Shown: positions 30,464 through 44,000 of the stretch, piece by piece
How positions within the stretch are numbered: position 1 is the stretch's first letter
How the letters are laid out: each line of letters opens with the position of its first letter
Assembly (NCBI GenBank): GCA_020466095.1
Contig: CM035807.1
Span: 102,926,002 to 102,990,001, forward strand
Reading direction: 5' to 3'
DNA: 64,000 bases
Source: Chlorops oryzae
Taxonomy: Eukaryota > Arthropoda > Insecta > Diptera > Chloropidae
The notes under the pieces: model-generated
The model's database searches: none
What the model was told of the DNA's origin: nothing
Seen by the model: the letters and a program-made list of their open reading frames with translations, nothing else
Position numbers and translations under genes: made by a program

Positions 30464-30902
30464 CTACGTAGGGAATACATGCTTGTCTAAATATATCTGT
30501 GCCAATAAGGAATACTGCTTTAGTTAAAGCTTTCTGTTTCGCGAAAATCGCTTCAAAGTCCTTCATTTCATCTGCCTTTTGATGCTAAATTAAATTTTAA
30601 TTCCTGAAAAGCATTTTCAAATGGTATTAAAAATGAAAATCCCCTTTGGCTATTATCATTATTATCAATTTTGTTATAATCATTATTATAAAAATTCCCT
30701 TTTTTTTGTTATAGCAGAGATAAAAATTAGAAATCATGCCAAAAAGTCCCACAACATGAGAAAAATCCCTCAAACTGGCAGCACTGATCGGTAGTTCTAT
30801 ACCCAGTGGTGCCAACTCTAAATTTGGAGAATTTTCTCCTTCCCAAGGGATTTTAAGAATAGGGATTTTTTTAGGGTAATTGTTAGGGTAAAATATTTTT
30901 AC

Positions 30903-31050
30903 TTTACACGTTAAGACATTTCGATAATGAAACAAATTTTCATTGGCAAGGGACGCAGGGGAAGAGAGAAAAACGCTACCATACCACATCCCCGCGCGTC
31001 CCTAGCCCACAAAAAGTGTGTTTCATTATCGAAATGTCTTAACGTGTAAA
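30903..31050 (-). repeat. Foldback element with shared GAGGGACG core, copy 1
   Basis: Arms TTACACGTTAAGACATTTCG... and its complement (31,018-31,050) enclose a core (30,945-31,007). Read on the minus strand, the core is AGGGACGCGCGGGGAT, GGTATGG, CTCTTCCCC, GCGTCCCT. The core matches 33,557-33,609 and 47,717-47,779, whose arms are different. Confidence 0.8.
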
Positions 31051-31116
31051 TGGCCTCTTAAAAGTTTAGGGGGAAATATTTTGAAACCCGTGTTTTTAGG
31101 GGATTTTAATACTGCT

Positions 31117-31486
31117 TTAAGGGCCCTTTATACGGTCATATATGTTCGTGGATTTTTTGGGTATGATGAAAAGTTTGTGTGTGTAAACGCAAAAAAAGCA
31201 AGTTCTACAACAAGCTCGCCGGTTTTCAAAAAAATTTGATTTTTCTGTCGGTGTGACGAACAAGCTTTATAATGCAAATGGCTGCATCATGTACACAGTA
31301 TATATCTAATATATCGTCGATAATAAGTGCTGCTACTAATGTGCGTGCCATCTTTTCTCGCTGAAAATTAAAACGAAATGAAGTTTTATGAAATGTTCGT
31401 CCATGTAAACACAATAAGTTTTTTTTATGACACACTTTGCATCATGCTAAGTTCGTGAACATATATGACCGTATAAAGGGCCCTTT
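31117..31486. repeat. Foldback element, GGGCCCTTTATACGG arms
   Basis: Left arm TAAGGGCCCTTTATACGGTC ATATATGTTCGTG, right arm its complement ending GGGCCCTTTA. Interior about 300 bp, non-coding. Confidence 0.85.
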
Positions 31487-32066
31487 AGGAGGCGGAAAAT
31501 TGTCGACGTTGGCAGCACTGTCACCACATTCAATTTCCGTTTCGTTCCTCGTTGTGTAAAGACATTGAGCGGCAGTCTCAAGCATTCGTCCGTGAGAAAA
31601 AATTTGGAAAAAATAATATTGCGAATTGAAATAAAGAGACATTACATTGTTTAATATAACTAATTTATATACATTATCTGTAAATCTTGCACACTTTGGT
31701 TAGGTGCGACTTTGAGTTAAAATAAAAAAGCCAAAGTGGGCCTGGGTTTTCTTTTTATCGTTGACCAAAAAGAGAAATAATTTCGTAGTTAGAATTTTGG
31801 AATTGTATAGATCGATTTCATTGTACATATTGCGAATATTGTGAAATTATGAAAAAATGGGCATTTAAGTATTGCGTAATTAGTGGAAAATTTTCATGAG
31901 TCACGCTGCGTCGCCATTTTGGATTTTGGCGTAGATACACAATCGCATCACGTCATTGAACGAGGAAGGGCGTCGGTGTGCGCTGTCAGCGATATTCACG
32001 CACGAGAGTGAGTGAGAGGGAGTTAGAGAGAGAGAGAGAGGGAGTGTAACAACTACGTAGTTGAAG

Positions 32067-32069
32067 ATG
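32067..32069 (+). CDS. Pnuts: PNUTS exon 1 (start codon only)
   Basis: GAAGATG|GTGAGT: the coding part is the ATG alone, phase 0. It follows a GA-repeat-rich likely 5' UTR (31,990-32,066). Confidence 0.75.
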
Positions 32070-35000
32070 GTGAGTGTTGCTTGTAGTCATTTTTAAAATG
32101 CGAACAAACTTAATAAAAATTAGGTATTTGCAAACACTACGAGTCTAATCTTGTTTTAATTATTCATTTTACCTAAATGTGACTTTTTCTCCTTTGTTTA
32201 TAGCCACGAATTGTGCCTATCCAGTTATTAAAGTGCCTTAAGGTGCTATTAAATGTTAACGGTGGCATTTTGAGTACAGGCGAAGTGAAACGGATTTCAA
32301 CGTAAGTTTCTCTTTCTGTCCCGCTAGACTGCGTATGGTCGATGGTGGAATATTTAATCAGCGGTGCTCTATGTTTGTCTCTTTTCCGCCGATTTCTATA
32401 TCCGCCATAGCCTGTACAGAGTTGCATTTTAATGGTTTTTTTTTGTTTACTTTGTTTTTTTCAGTTTGATGACGAAATACTCGAAGAAACTCGTTTCGAA
32501 ATGCATTTATGTTCAGATATTAAAATGTACTGACACGGAACTACTAGACGAGTTCATGACTGCGGGTGGGTGGGCCTTAGTTTACATTTGGTTGACCGAT
32601 GGCATTCGATTGGCCAACTGGCCTCTGGTTCAGGAGATCTTAGAGCTTTTACTGTTATGTCCCGTTGATGTTGGAAGATTGAAAATTAATCCAGCGCCCA
32701 AGATGGTCAAAAGTCTTTGCAATGGAACCGATGAGGGTAAGTTTTACTTTTTTTATCTTACCCTATATTTGTACAAAATCCATACGATTTTCAATAAAAA
32801 CCGAGTCGGTAGGAAAAATCTACCCATCTTACTCTAAATCTGCCTAACTGGGAGAACCCTACTATGAGTTAGTACTAGCAGGGTTGTATTTTAATGTCGA
32901 AGTGTGCTTTCAGGCATGCTGACTTTCGGCCGATTTTTCTGGAAGATTTTTTGTTTGTTGCCAGGGAGGGGTGACGGAATGGAATGAGTGCAAATCGTTT
33001 GTACCAACAACTTTGTGACGATTTTTTTTTTTTTTAATTTTTGCAGAGAACCGTTAGATGAAAACTTGAAATTTTTAAAATTTTAATTTCTTTACCTTAA
33101 AGAAAAGTAAATCAAAAGAAAATCGACCAAAAATCAGAGTGTCGAAAGCACACAAAGAAAATCGAAAGTTTACATCTACTACGAGATTTGAATGACCAAG
33201 TCCATACAAACGTATACAAAAGCATAGAAAGTGCAAAGCCTACAAGTGAAAGTTAGTATTGCATGCTTGGCAACCACACGACGGCCCAATAATATCAAGC
33301 GTATTTAAGGCGATCCCGACACGGTACTGAATTGCGTACTGATTTCATATGTATGTACGTGTTCAGTATGTTTGAGTTGACACGTTACTGAATGCAGCCA
33401 TTCCATACTGAAAATTAAAACGATTTGGATTTTGCTTACTGAATCGCTTCCGTCATTGTGGGGCGCATACACATCTATTTCACTAAACACACACAAGGAT
33501 AGATAAATCGCTGTTCAAATTAGGCGACAAATCACCAGCGACACAGTCGGTTTGATGGCGAGGGACGTTCGGGGATGCGTTCTTCTCTCTTCCAAGTGCG
33601 TCCCTCGCCTTCAAACCAACTTTGTCGCTGGTGGTTTGTCGCCTAATATAAACAGCGACTAACTGAATTCAGTCCGTGTCGGGCTCGCTTAAGAATGCCT
33701 ATTCATCGACTCCATTTTATAACAACTGAATTCGGTTGTGCGCCAGCGGTGCTGCCATATTTTTCTACACTTACAAAATGGGAAATGGAAAATGTAATTT
33801 TTTAGTCAATCAATTTTTCAAAATGTCTTCGGTATTATTGATTCTTACAAATAGTAGAATAATTGAAAACTGAAATTGAACTTTATCAATTGCACAACAT
33901 TTTAATATTTCTCATGAGATCTCACTCTAGTTCAAGTATTGAAAACAAATTTGTTTAAGATTATAAAAACCACTCAAAAATATCTTAGGAATAGATATGC
34001 CAAGATAATGGCAACATTGGCTTAAGGGGTATTTCTAGTTTTTATTTTATTTTTTATTTATTTTTTTTTTTTGAAACCTTCTAGTGTTGTGAATACTGCA
34101 ACGGTTAGATTTCAAGATACACCATTTTTATGCAATGAGAAATGTTTAAATTTGTATATAAAAAAATAAATAAAAAAAATTAAAACCGAAACCCATACTG
34201 AAGGGCTTCCATCCAAAATACGCAAAATTTCGGAAAAGTAGTAAAATATTTCTTTAATATGCACTCTAAATAGAAGTTTTCTTTAAGTACATATAACTTT
34301 AAAATCGTTTTCTAATCATTGAGCAATTGAGAAAAATATGTTAGAAATCTGTAAAAATGTCACGGTTTAAACAGGGAGACAAAACGCGAGACACTGGAAG
34401 GAAACACATGAGAGTAACGGAGATGGAATGCCTTTCGTCTCTGTCACTCTCACGTGTTTCCTTCCAGTGTCTCTCTTAATCTAAACACGGACAATCGTAT
34501 CTTTAATGGTGCTTTTGTTTATGTCTTGGCTTAGATTAATATCTGCGATTCTATCCAAACAGATGCGTTTAGTTTACCTTGGTTCATAATTTTTAATGAC
34601 TTGGATCTTTCTTACCTGCAACACAATGCAGCAGGTCACCAATCCTTTTCCCTGAATGAATATTGATTACATTCTTGTTTATTGAAATTCAATTCTGCGC
34701 GATGTATGGAATATAAAAATTTTACTCATTATTAATTTTTGTTTCAGGTGTTTGCATACTTGCCAAGCGATTAGTTGAACAATGGCTTAAAATTGTTACC
34801 GAAGGTAACGAATCACAGCAACAACCAAAACTAGGGATTCAACAATATCCGCCAGTCAATCAAATTACGGTTCCAACAACATCACACAACAACAACAACA
34901 ACAAAGCTTTTAATACCAAAAATCGAGCCTTTAAGTATTATAAAAGCAGTGTCTATAACAAATTCAGTGGAGAAAATTTTACCAGAAGAGGACGGAAACG

Positions 35001-38000
35001 AAGACGAAGAGGAGGAGAAAGATCCATTGGATGTACCGCAAGCGGAACCATATGCGATTAAGAACATTCCGCCGAGTAAAATACCCGGAAAAACTGGTCT
35101 AGTATATAAAATCGTTGTAAGAGACGGTCAACAGCTATTAACCAAAGTAGAACCCAAAGTGGAAACAATAACGGGAGATTTGAATGATGATGATACAAAC
35201 GATATGATGGATGATAATGCCGACATCATTGAAGAGGATGATGATGAGGATAATGATAATGATGGTGTTGATGAAGATGATAATATAAATGAACTTGTTG
35301 AGGAAGACTCGATGTCTTTAGATAAGATTGAGAATAAAGAAAGTAGTGAAAGCAATAGTGCTGAAGACAAGAAATCAATTGAGAGAAAATTACACGATAA
35401 AAAAGTGAAAGAAAAATATGAGTCCAAGGAAGAGCAGCAGCGTAGTGGTGAGCGTCGAAGGAGCAAAGATTCAAAAATCAAAGACTACAAAAGTGAAAAA
35501 GATGAAGATAAGGAGAAAGATAAGGATAGACACCGTAAATCTTCTTCAAGTCATCGTACTTCGTCGTCGAGTCACAAGTCGTCATCATCATCGTCAAAAA
35601 GTTCATCTTCGTCATCATCATCAACGAGTAAATCATCTAAGCCATCTTCGCCTTCAACGTCATCGTCATCACGTCGTAGTTCAAGCGATAAAGGACGGAG
35701 TGATAAAGATCGCTTAAACAGCAGCACAAGCTCAAGTTCAAGCAAAGATAAGGATCGCAGTAGCTCAAGCAAACACAAATCATCCTCGTCCTCAAAATCG
35801 TCTTCTTCTTCAAGCTCAAGTTCAAAAGAACGTCATCGTGAAAAGGATAAAGAAAAAGATAAGGAAAAAGATAAGGAAAAAGGAAAGGGAAAAGGAAAGG
35901 GAGAAAGAAAAATATTCATCATCCTCTTCGTCATCTTCGTCTAAAAAGGACAAAGAACGTGAGAAGGAGCTGCAAGCAGAAAAAGATAAAGATACGTTGG
36001 CGAAAATGTTGCCACCATCTCTCGAAAAACTTGGTAAAATTCCTAAAAAACCAAAAGAAGAAAGAGATGATAGTGCAGGCAGTGGCAGTAGTAGTAGCAG
36101 TAGTATACCCAGTAACAAGCCAACATCCATAACCATTCCCTCAAAGAAGGCATCAATGTCGATTGAGATACGGCGCGATACCGAAAAGACAAACACAGTA
36201 AAAACCTATAAATCTCAATTCCGTTCGCATGGGCTAACTGAAGAAGCTCCACCGCCACCATCGCGAAAGGCATTGAAAAAGCCTACATCGGGTGCAACAA
36301 CAGCTGGTGCAGTGATTCCATCAAGCCTACCGTCATCGTTGAAACGTCCATCACCGCCTCCCAAGGATATTCCGTCTGAAAAGAAAGCTAAAATCGATAT
36401 CAATCAAATAACTCCTGCGGGAGCAAATGTGGAGAAACCTGGTGCTATCAAACTGATACCAGCCAAGAGAAGTAAGTATGCGTTCCATGATTTCCTTACT
36501 AATCGAAGTTTTTTTTTTTTTTGTCTTGTTCCCTTTCAGCAGCGATGTTTGTTGGTTTTAGCTTTTATTCGATGCCAAAAGGAAGACGACTTGTTCTCTT
36601 TCATATGGAGCTTCATTAAAGTGTAAGGTCAAAGGTTTAAACTCGCAATATCGATTTTAATTTTTCAGATTATTTTTAACATGCAAATTTTATTTAAACA
36701 AATATTTTTTCTTTTTTGCCGAAATGTGCTTTAAGGAAGTTGTAGTGCTTCAGCTCTTGAGAAAATCGGAGTAACTAAGTCGCACAAATAAGAAAAGTAA
36801 TCATAATATGGCTGATGTTTTCAAAGAAGGATTTTTCTGCTCACAAGGCGTTATTTGCATTCCCGATTTGATTGAATTATATCAAGATCCTCAAACAGAT
36901 CTCTCAAAGTCAAATCTTCGGAATTTTTTTTTTTTTTTGAATGTTCATATAAATACAGTGTAAACTCTATATAACGACACTCGAGAGACGTGAATATTTT
37001 GACGTTATAGTCTAAGAGAAAAGGTTTATTTCAGACCACAGTAATTTTTGGTCATTTTTAGGGCACTTTTTCCCGAGCCCATGTTATAGCGTGCTGTGTG
37101 TTATTTTCATCCGACGTCTTTTGTAGCACCATGCCTTACGATATTGAGGAATTTTGATGATAAAGGTAGTAATTTTTCGATAATTGAGCTGTTTAATGCT
37201 CGCCGGAGGCTCAGGCTCATTCGTCTCATCTTGTTCTACTACGTTTATACGTCAGCTATTCGCAAATAAAAATAATTTACAACTACTGAACTTACTGTTT
37301 ATACGGCAGCTTGCACAAGGGACTGAGAGCACTTTTCAGTGCTGCCAGACTGAAGGAGAGACGCCTCGTTTCAGATTTATTTCATGTGCAGCGACCATAT
37401 TCAGTTTTTATTTTTGATATTTTTTTGTTTCGTAGTATCCAGTTTTAGAATATCCACACATATATATTTACATATTTTGATATCAGATATATTGTTTAAA
37501 AAAGTGGCAACGCCTTGCATTTGATTTGCGAATAGTCGTGCTATTCAGAACTCATTTTCGTTACATATCTATTTCCAAATTAATTATTAAGTCAGCGTTC
37601 ATACGCTAATTTCAGATAAGGATTATGTGTAAACCAAGTATTCATCTCCATTGTTCTTGGTACCCAGTTTTTCTGGGCGAATCCAAAATTTCGTTCACTT
37701 TCTAAATATTCCCGGGGAATTTTCCCCTGCAGATTTGAAAAAAAAATTTCCCATCAAGCGCACTGAACTGAATATAAAGGAACCAAGTATTTTGAACCTT
37801 TTCAAGCAAAGGTCATCGCATTTTTATACCCAGCGTAAGCGGGGTATATTAGTTTTGTGCGAATCTTGTAACATAGAGAGTAACAGAGCTCCGGAGATTT
37901 AGACAAATATATATAGAAATGATGAGGATCAAAAACTGAATCGATTTAGACATGTCCGTCTGTCTGTCTGTGTCCGGATCTCCTCTGAAACGGCTGGACC

Positions 38001-41000
38001 AACCAAGTCGAAATTTGGCACACAGGTATATCTGGGAATTTCGAGTATGATCCCAAGTTAAAATGGAGACATTTCCGCCTCACTTGTTCCACGCCCAAAA
38101 ATGAATTAATTTGTTTTCAAGTAAAATGCATTGTAACTTGCGAACCACTCAACACATTTCATTGATATTTGTGCACTGGTAAACTACAAACAAGGACATA
38201 TCCTGGAAAAAAATGGACGCCGCCCTCCTCGAGCCACGCCCACAAATAATGGTTTATCGTAACTTGTGAAGTAAAAGGCTGTAGAAGCTTCAAATTCGCA
38301 ACATAGGTTGACCAAGGCGAATGAAAGGTGTAGGAAAAAATGTATGTGGCCCGCCATTGCCACGCCCATAAATAGAGAGCCAAAACATAGTGCGCCAATA
38401 ATGTCGGGACGCTGGGTATTTCAAAGTCGAGCTTGACCGACTTTAGCTTTCTTACTTGTTTTCTTTTAGTTACGCTTGGAATACTTGCTTTTTCGGCGGA
38501 GAGAAATTTCTAGGGAAAATTTCCCAGAAAATATTAATTTAGATTAGGGTTGTTTGTCTTTAAGTAAAGCCATTGTAAGCAGGCTGTCGGCCACTTCGAT
38601 GTAGTTTTGAAGATTTCCTGTAGATTTTGTCTGCCTGTCTTGCACCATTAGTTGAATCACCATTCAGTTAACAGAAGGTGATCGATGCTATCTCAACCCG
38701 GCTCCGGTTCCACCTCATCACTCATCGAATCCGTTTAGTGCCCAACATAGCGCAAAGAGTATTGTCGTTATTTAGAGTGGGTGCAATGACTATACCGAGT
38801 GCATTTTTGTATGGAATATAAACTAAACCAACCAAAGCTCAGTGATTTCGACACTTTAGGGTGTTTGTCGTTAAATTGAGCGTCGTTATATAGTTTGCAC
38901 TGTGGATATATTTTATATATGAAAAATAGAGCGTTAAAAATCTAGGAATAACAAAAAATATTAGAAGGTTTTTGCAATTTTACCGTACGAGGCATCATCC
39001 ATAATTGTGTTTGTTATTATATGCTATTTCAGGTGACTAGTTTTGACTGATGATCAGTTCTTTAAGATGTCGAATACTTTTGTGCATGTATATAATTGAT
39101 ACGTTATACATAACAACCATAAGCTGACTGAGTATTCTATTCAAAGTAAATTTAGCGATCAACATATCGTGTTCGGCATGCTTTCCCGTTATGATTAGTG
39201 AAGTTAAGACGTCAATTACGATATACTGCGGTCGTTATTCAGCTGTAATCGGTGACGTCATCACTTACTCATGAAATAACGGATGACGTAGCAACCTAAA
39301 ATGTCATTCCATCTTTTTGCGTACGCTTACATCGCTTTCCCCAAATTCTTTCGTGCTTATCCGGCAGTATCGGGCGATCAGAGGAGGCTGAGGCTGAGTT
39401 AATAGGGTTAATTGCAATGTGTACAGCAGTTTTGGGATTTCTTGTCAATTTATTACACATATTTTTCTTAATTTCAAATTAACTGAAACTCCTTAAAATA
39501 TATTTCGGCAAAGGAAAGCTTTTATATTTAAAAAAAAAAAAAAAACTATAAAACAGTGAACATTCGAGTGTTTTCGAGGTCAAGAAAGATGCAGACCTTC
39601 GGACAGATGGTGAATGGAATTTCCGCAAGCGTGAAAAAAAAAATATTCTGCGCTTTCTGAACTGTACCACACTCTCGTGTACATACGCTGGAATAATCAA
39701 ATGCCTGGTTATCTGGGATAAAGCAGCGTAACTGATAAACGTGGAGAACCCGCGCTGTGTGGAGGAATTCTTCCGCGCTCGTCCCCTGGCGTCTCTCTGG
39801 AGAGAGGATCGAGCTAATGGGAGCTTTTAGTTTGATTTTTTTTTTTTTTTGCCTTTAAGATGTAAATAGCACGTTTAGAGTTTATTGCTATACCAAATTT
39901 TCCCCATAAAAAGACGAAAGCAATTTTATTTGTGTTTGTTGTCTCCAATGTCTGACCATCAATAAACCTTCAAAAAGGCGGCAAAGTTCTGGCGTAAAAA
40001 AAAGTCTAGCGCCGCATTTATCTTCGCTGCCTTTTGGAGTGTTAAAAATTCTGGTCATCATTGTGGACGCCCTAAAATCAAACCGATTTAACGACGACAA
40101 ACGGGACGAAATATGCAGCGTACGAGGAGACGATGTGGAGTAATGAGTAATATGAGATCAATACCATGCTAAGTATAAATTTGAAATATATTTTTATATT
40201 CATTTCATAACGATCTTTCACTTCCCCGTTATTAATAGTGAATGCACGACGTATGCCGTGCACCTATTGATTATTGAAATTTTTCATTAATTCTAATTTT
40301 AAGAGAATTGGTGAAAAGAAAACAAAATATTAAAAATGAATGAAAAATTACTAATAAAGAGAACTTATTCTTCGGAATAAAATTTACAAAATGGAAACAA
40401 TTAGCTAATGGACCTCCAAGTTTGGTAGCAACTGAATAGAGAACTCAATATATTACGTTTAACTTGCTTAGTCATGCGCTCTTAGGTTCTTCGATGGAGA
40501 GATAGACAGAGGGGGGACCTATAGTAAATTTTATAACGTACTCTGTCGATACGAACATTGAATAAAGTTTGTGCATAAATGTCCATTACAAATTCGAATT
40601 GAAGCACGGAAGCATGGAAACTTGAGTTGCAATTTTACACGGAAAGATCCTCTGTTAGCGCTACGATCGAAATTAGTCTATGGTCTGCGATGGCGTCAAT
40701 ATTCTCGTTCGACTGTGAATGTTTTTCGAAACAATCCCCCGTTTTGCATTATTTCCGAGAAATATACAGGCATAAATTAGAAATCGAATCCGAATAAAAA
40801 AATTCAAAATCAATGGAATTTCAATAGAAATTAAGCGATTAAAAAATTTTTTTTTCGGATTCGTTTCCTAGAGCATGCCTGGTAGTTACCAGAGCTGTAA
40901 AAAATTTAAATCATTTCGGATTTAAATCATTTTGATTTATTTATCTTTTGATTGCAATCATTTTAATCGAAAATCATGAAGATTTAAATCTGATTTAATT

Positions 41001-44000
41001 CTTTGATGATTGCCTTAAGATGATTTATAAATCACTTTGCTGCAATCAATTGATTTATATTTTGAATTGTCAATCATTTGATTTAAATCAAAAAGGATTT
41101 AAATCATTTGATTTAATTCAAAATGATTTCAATCATGTGATTTAAATCCAAAAAGATTTAAATCATTTGATTTAAATCAGAAAGATTTCAATCATTTGAT
41201 TTAAATCCAAAAAAATTTAAATCATTTTTGAATGAAATCAGAAAGATTTCAATCATTTGATTTAAATACAAAAAAATTTAAATCAGTGTTGATTTAATTC
41301 AAAAATGATTTAAATCACTCTATGTAAATCAAACAAGTGAGACTGATGTGGTCAGGTAAGCCCGACACTACAAACCCGAATTAGTGCACTTCATATTTCA
41401 CTAAAACTATCTGTTTAGTGGTTATGCACTTTTTATATCTACTACCACATCAGTCTCACTTGTTTGATTTACATAGAGTGATTTAAATCATTTTTGAATT
41501 AAATCAACACTGATTTAAATTTTTTTTGTATTTAAATCAAATGATTGAAATCTTTCTGATTTCATTCAAAAATGATTTAAATTTTTTTGGATTTAAATCA
41601 CATGATTGAAATCATTTTGAATTAAATCAAATGATTTAAATCCTTTTTGATTTAAATCAAATGATTGACAATTCAAAATATAAATCAATTGATTGCAGCA
41701 AAGTGATTTATAAATCATCTTGAGGCAATCATCAAAGAATTAAATCAGATTTAAATCTTCATGATTTTCAAGTAAAATGAATTAAATCTTTTTTTTCTAA
41801 TCAGGCTGTGATTGATTCTTGAATCAATCTTGAAATGATTGATTCATTTACAGCTCTGGTAGTTACATATGATCTCAAGAAGTTCGCAAACTCTGGTTCA
41901 ACTTGGTCTTTTACATAAAGAAGTCTTTATTTGTACCATATGTATTGCTACGTTTTACGGCTGTGGTCCCCGATGCTCAAAATTCCGACAAGTTTTTGAT
42001 GAGATTCCATCGACTTTTGTAACAACGAAGTCTTCATTTACATAAAAAAAAAATTTAATTAATTAAAAAACTATCAACAATTTAACCTTTCCGACTAAAT
42101 TACTTAGATTTCCATATATTTTTTACCTCTGTTACCCATAGGGTTAAATAGCTACCACTCCCATCTATGTTGTTTTAAAAAGCCCTTGAAAAAACCGATT
42201 TGTACTTACGGCACACATATTCCAAGAAGCTGGCCGAGCAAGGTCAAATTATTTATAATAGAAAATGCTGTCGCAAGAAAAATGAGGCGTTGAAGTTGAG
42301 GTTTTTGATGCGCATGCGTCTGAATGTGATATTTTATTAAAGTTCTTTTTATTTGCCTTTTGAAAAATCTGTTCATTGCTACCAAGCTGAGAGGCTCAGC
42401 GTCTTTTATTTGATTGAAATGAGGAATGTTCCGTCAACAGAACGCAGTATAAATTGCACTTACACAGAAAGAGAAATAATGATTAGGGTGATTTTCAGAT
42501 AGAAATATAGGGTTAGGTTTAATTGGGTTTATATTTTGCGTGAAAGTAATTCGAAACCGCCATCAATGATCAATCAGGGTGAATCCCTTATTATTGGGAT
42601 GGCTCACAATCTGCTTCGTGTGATTCCACTGATTTCATTTTTATTTCGTTTTTTAAATAATTTTTTATATATAAAAATTATTTTTTTAAATTTATTTTTA
42701 TTTTTTTAAATTTATTTTTTGTTTTAATTTTATTTTTTATTTTATCATTTATATATTTTTTATACAGGTTTTCATTTACATTTTATTTGATTTATATTTA
42801 TTTGTGTTTCTATACAGTTTTTTTTTTTTTTTTTATAAACTCATTTTTATGGTCTATAATTGGTGATATTTCAAATCTTTCGAAATTTTAACTTTTACGT
42901 AGATTTTCATGCTAATTAAAGTTCATAACTTATGTATGCATTCGTTTGAAAAACAATGGTACCTTGGAATTTCCGATTAGAAATTCTTGGATTATTACGA
43001 GTTTTTCGTTTACATTTTTTATTTTAATTTTTTCTTATGTGTCTTTATTTCAACATTCATAAATACGAGTTTGTTTGTAGAATATTTGTTTTTATTTTTG
43101 TTGTTTTTGGTTTTTATTTTTATCTCGGTAGTCACTTTTTCGTTCCTTAATTTTTCTTTCTTTTCTGCAAATTGTCTTAGAAGCCCTTTCTTGCATCTTC
43201 AGTTTCGAGATATTTCTTTTTTAACCTTGATCTATTGTTCAGTGCATTTTGAAGAAAATTTATATTTGTGTCATGGTTTTTGTGTTTTTATGTTGAATTT
43301 TTCATATCTTTTGCTTTTATTGTTTTTTATTATGTCTCGTTTGTTGCTTCATTCCTATTGCAGGCTAGTTTTTCTCTTCTATGGGGCTTTACTCAATGCT
43401 TTTTTGTGAAGAGAGAGAGAGAGAGAGACTTTTATTAGTTTTTAATATGGATGCAAAAATTATCATGTATTTAGATAGCTTTCAAGAATTGGGGTATTTT
43501 TAGGTAGTAATAAAAAACTGCAAGTTTCCTTGGAGAATATTTTTCCTAACGGGTTATTACGATCACCGTGTAGGAGGGTAGTTTTTGTTGAATTTCCTTT
43601 TGCTTTATCATGAAAGATGTGAAATTTCACAGCATCGCTCAAAGCAATTAGAACTAAACTAAAAAAGAAAAAGTATTAAGGGATTAATTAGACCAAGTTT
43701 GCTTTTAAAATCAGAAACAATACCAACTGTAGGAGAAATAACATGAATTTTGGGAATCCGTTTTCGAATATGTTGTCGGTTTTATTATGTATATTCGGTG
43801 TTTTATTTTTTTATTTTCAGCTTCAGCCTCAAATCTTTCCACGATTTTATCTTCCGTCATCGAATAAAAGCACAAGACCAACAACACCTTCGCCGATTTA
43901 TAAAACGAATATGCTAAAGCAATCATTTAAATAATGCTTTTTGAATGATATAATTATTTAATGTGTCCTTTCTGTTTTTTTTTTTTTCTTCCAGTACAAA

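Larger units (their letters stand above)
32737..34747. other. PNUTS intron 3, foldback elements
   Basis: A 2-kb intron containing the nested foldback at 33,307-33,692 and another palindrome at 34,360-34,490. Otherwise AT-rich. Confidence 0.8.
36472..43994. other. PNUTS intron 4 (7.5 kb), transposon-rich
   Basis: Holds a Tigger-like element (36,956-38,902), the 969-bp foldback (40,890-41,858) and long T/AT-rich tracts (42,640-42,860). It also has a (GA)n tract (43,411-43,428). A stretch at 43,814-43,934 behind a TTTTCAG looks exon-like but is phase-incompatible and lacks a donor. Confidence 0.8.

Noticed and set aside
35128..35481. Ser-rich minus-strand frames opposite the PNUTS linker
   Set aside because: Antisense shadows of Asp/Glu/Lys/Ser codons in PNUTS exon 4.
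42987..43409. 140-codon Phe/Leu-rich membrane-like protein
   Set aside because: Arises from T-rich low-complexity DNA in a PNUTS intron; no conserved feature.
43814..43934. Possible extra PNUTS exon after a TTTTCAG acceptor, reading LQPQIFPRFYLPSSNKS
   Set aside because: It ends without a GT donor. In the phase left by exon 4 it hits a stop, and direct joining of exons 4 and 5 is already in frame.
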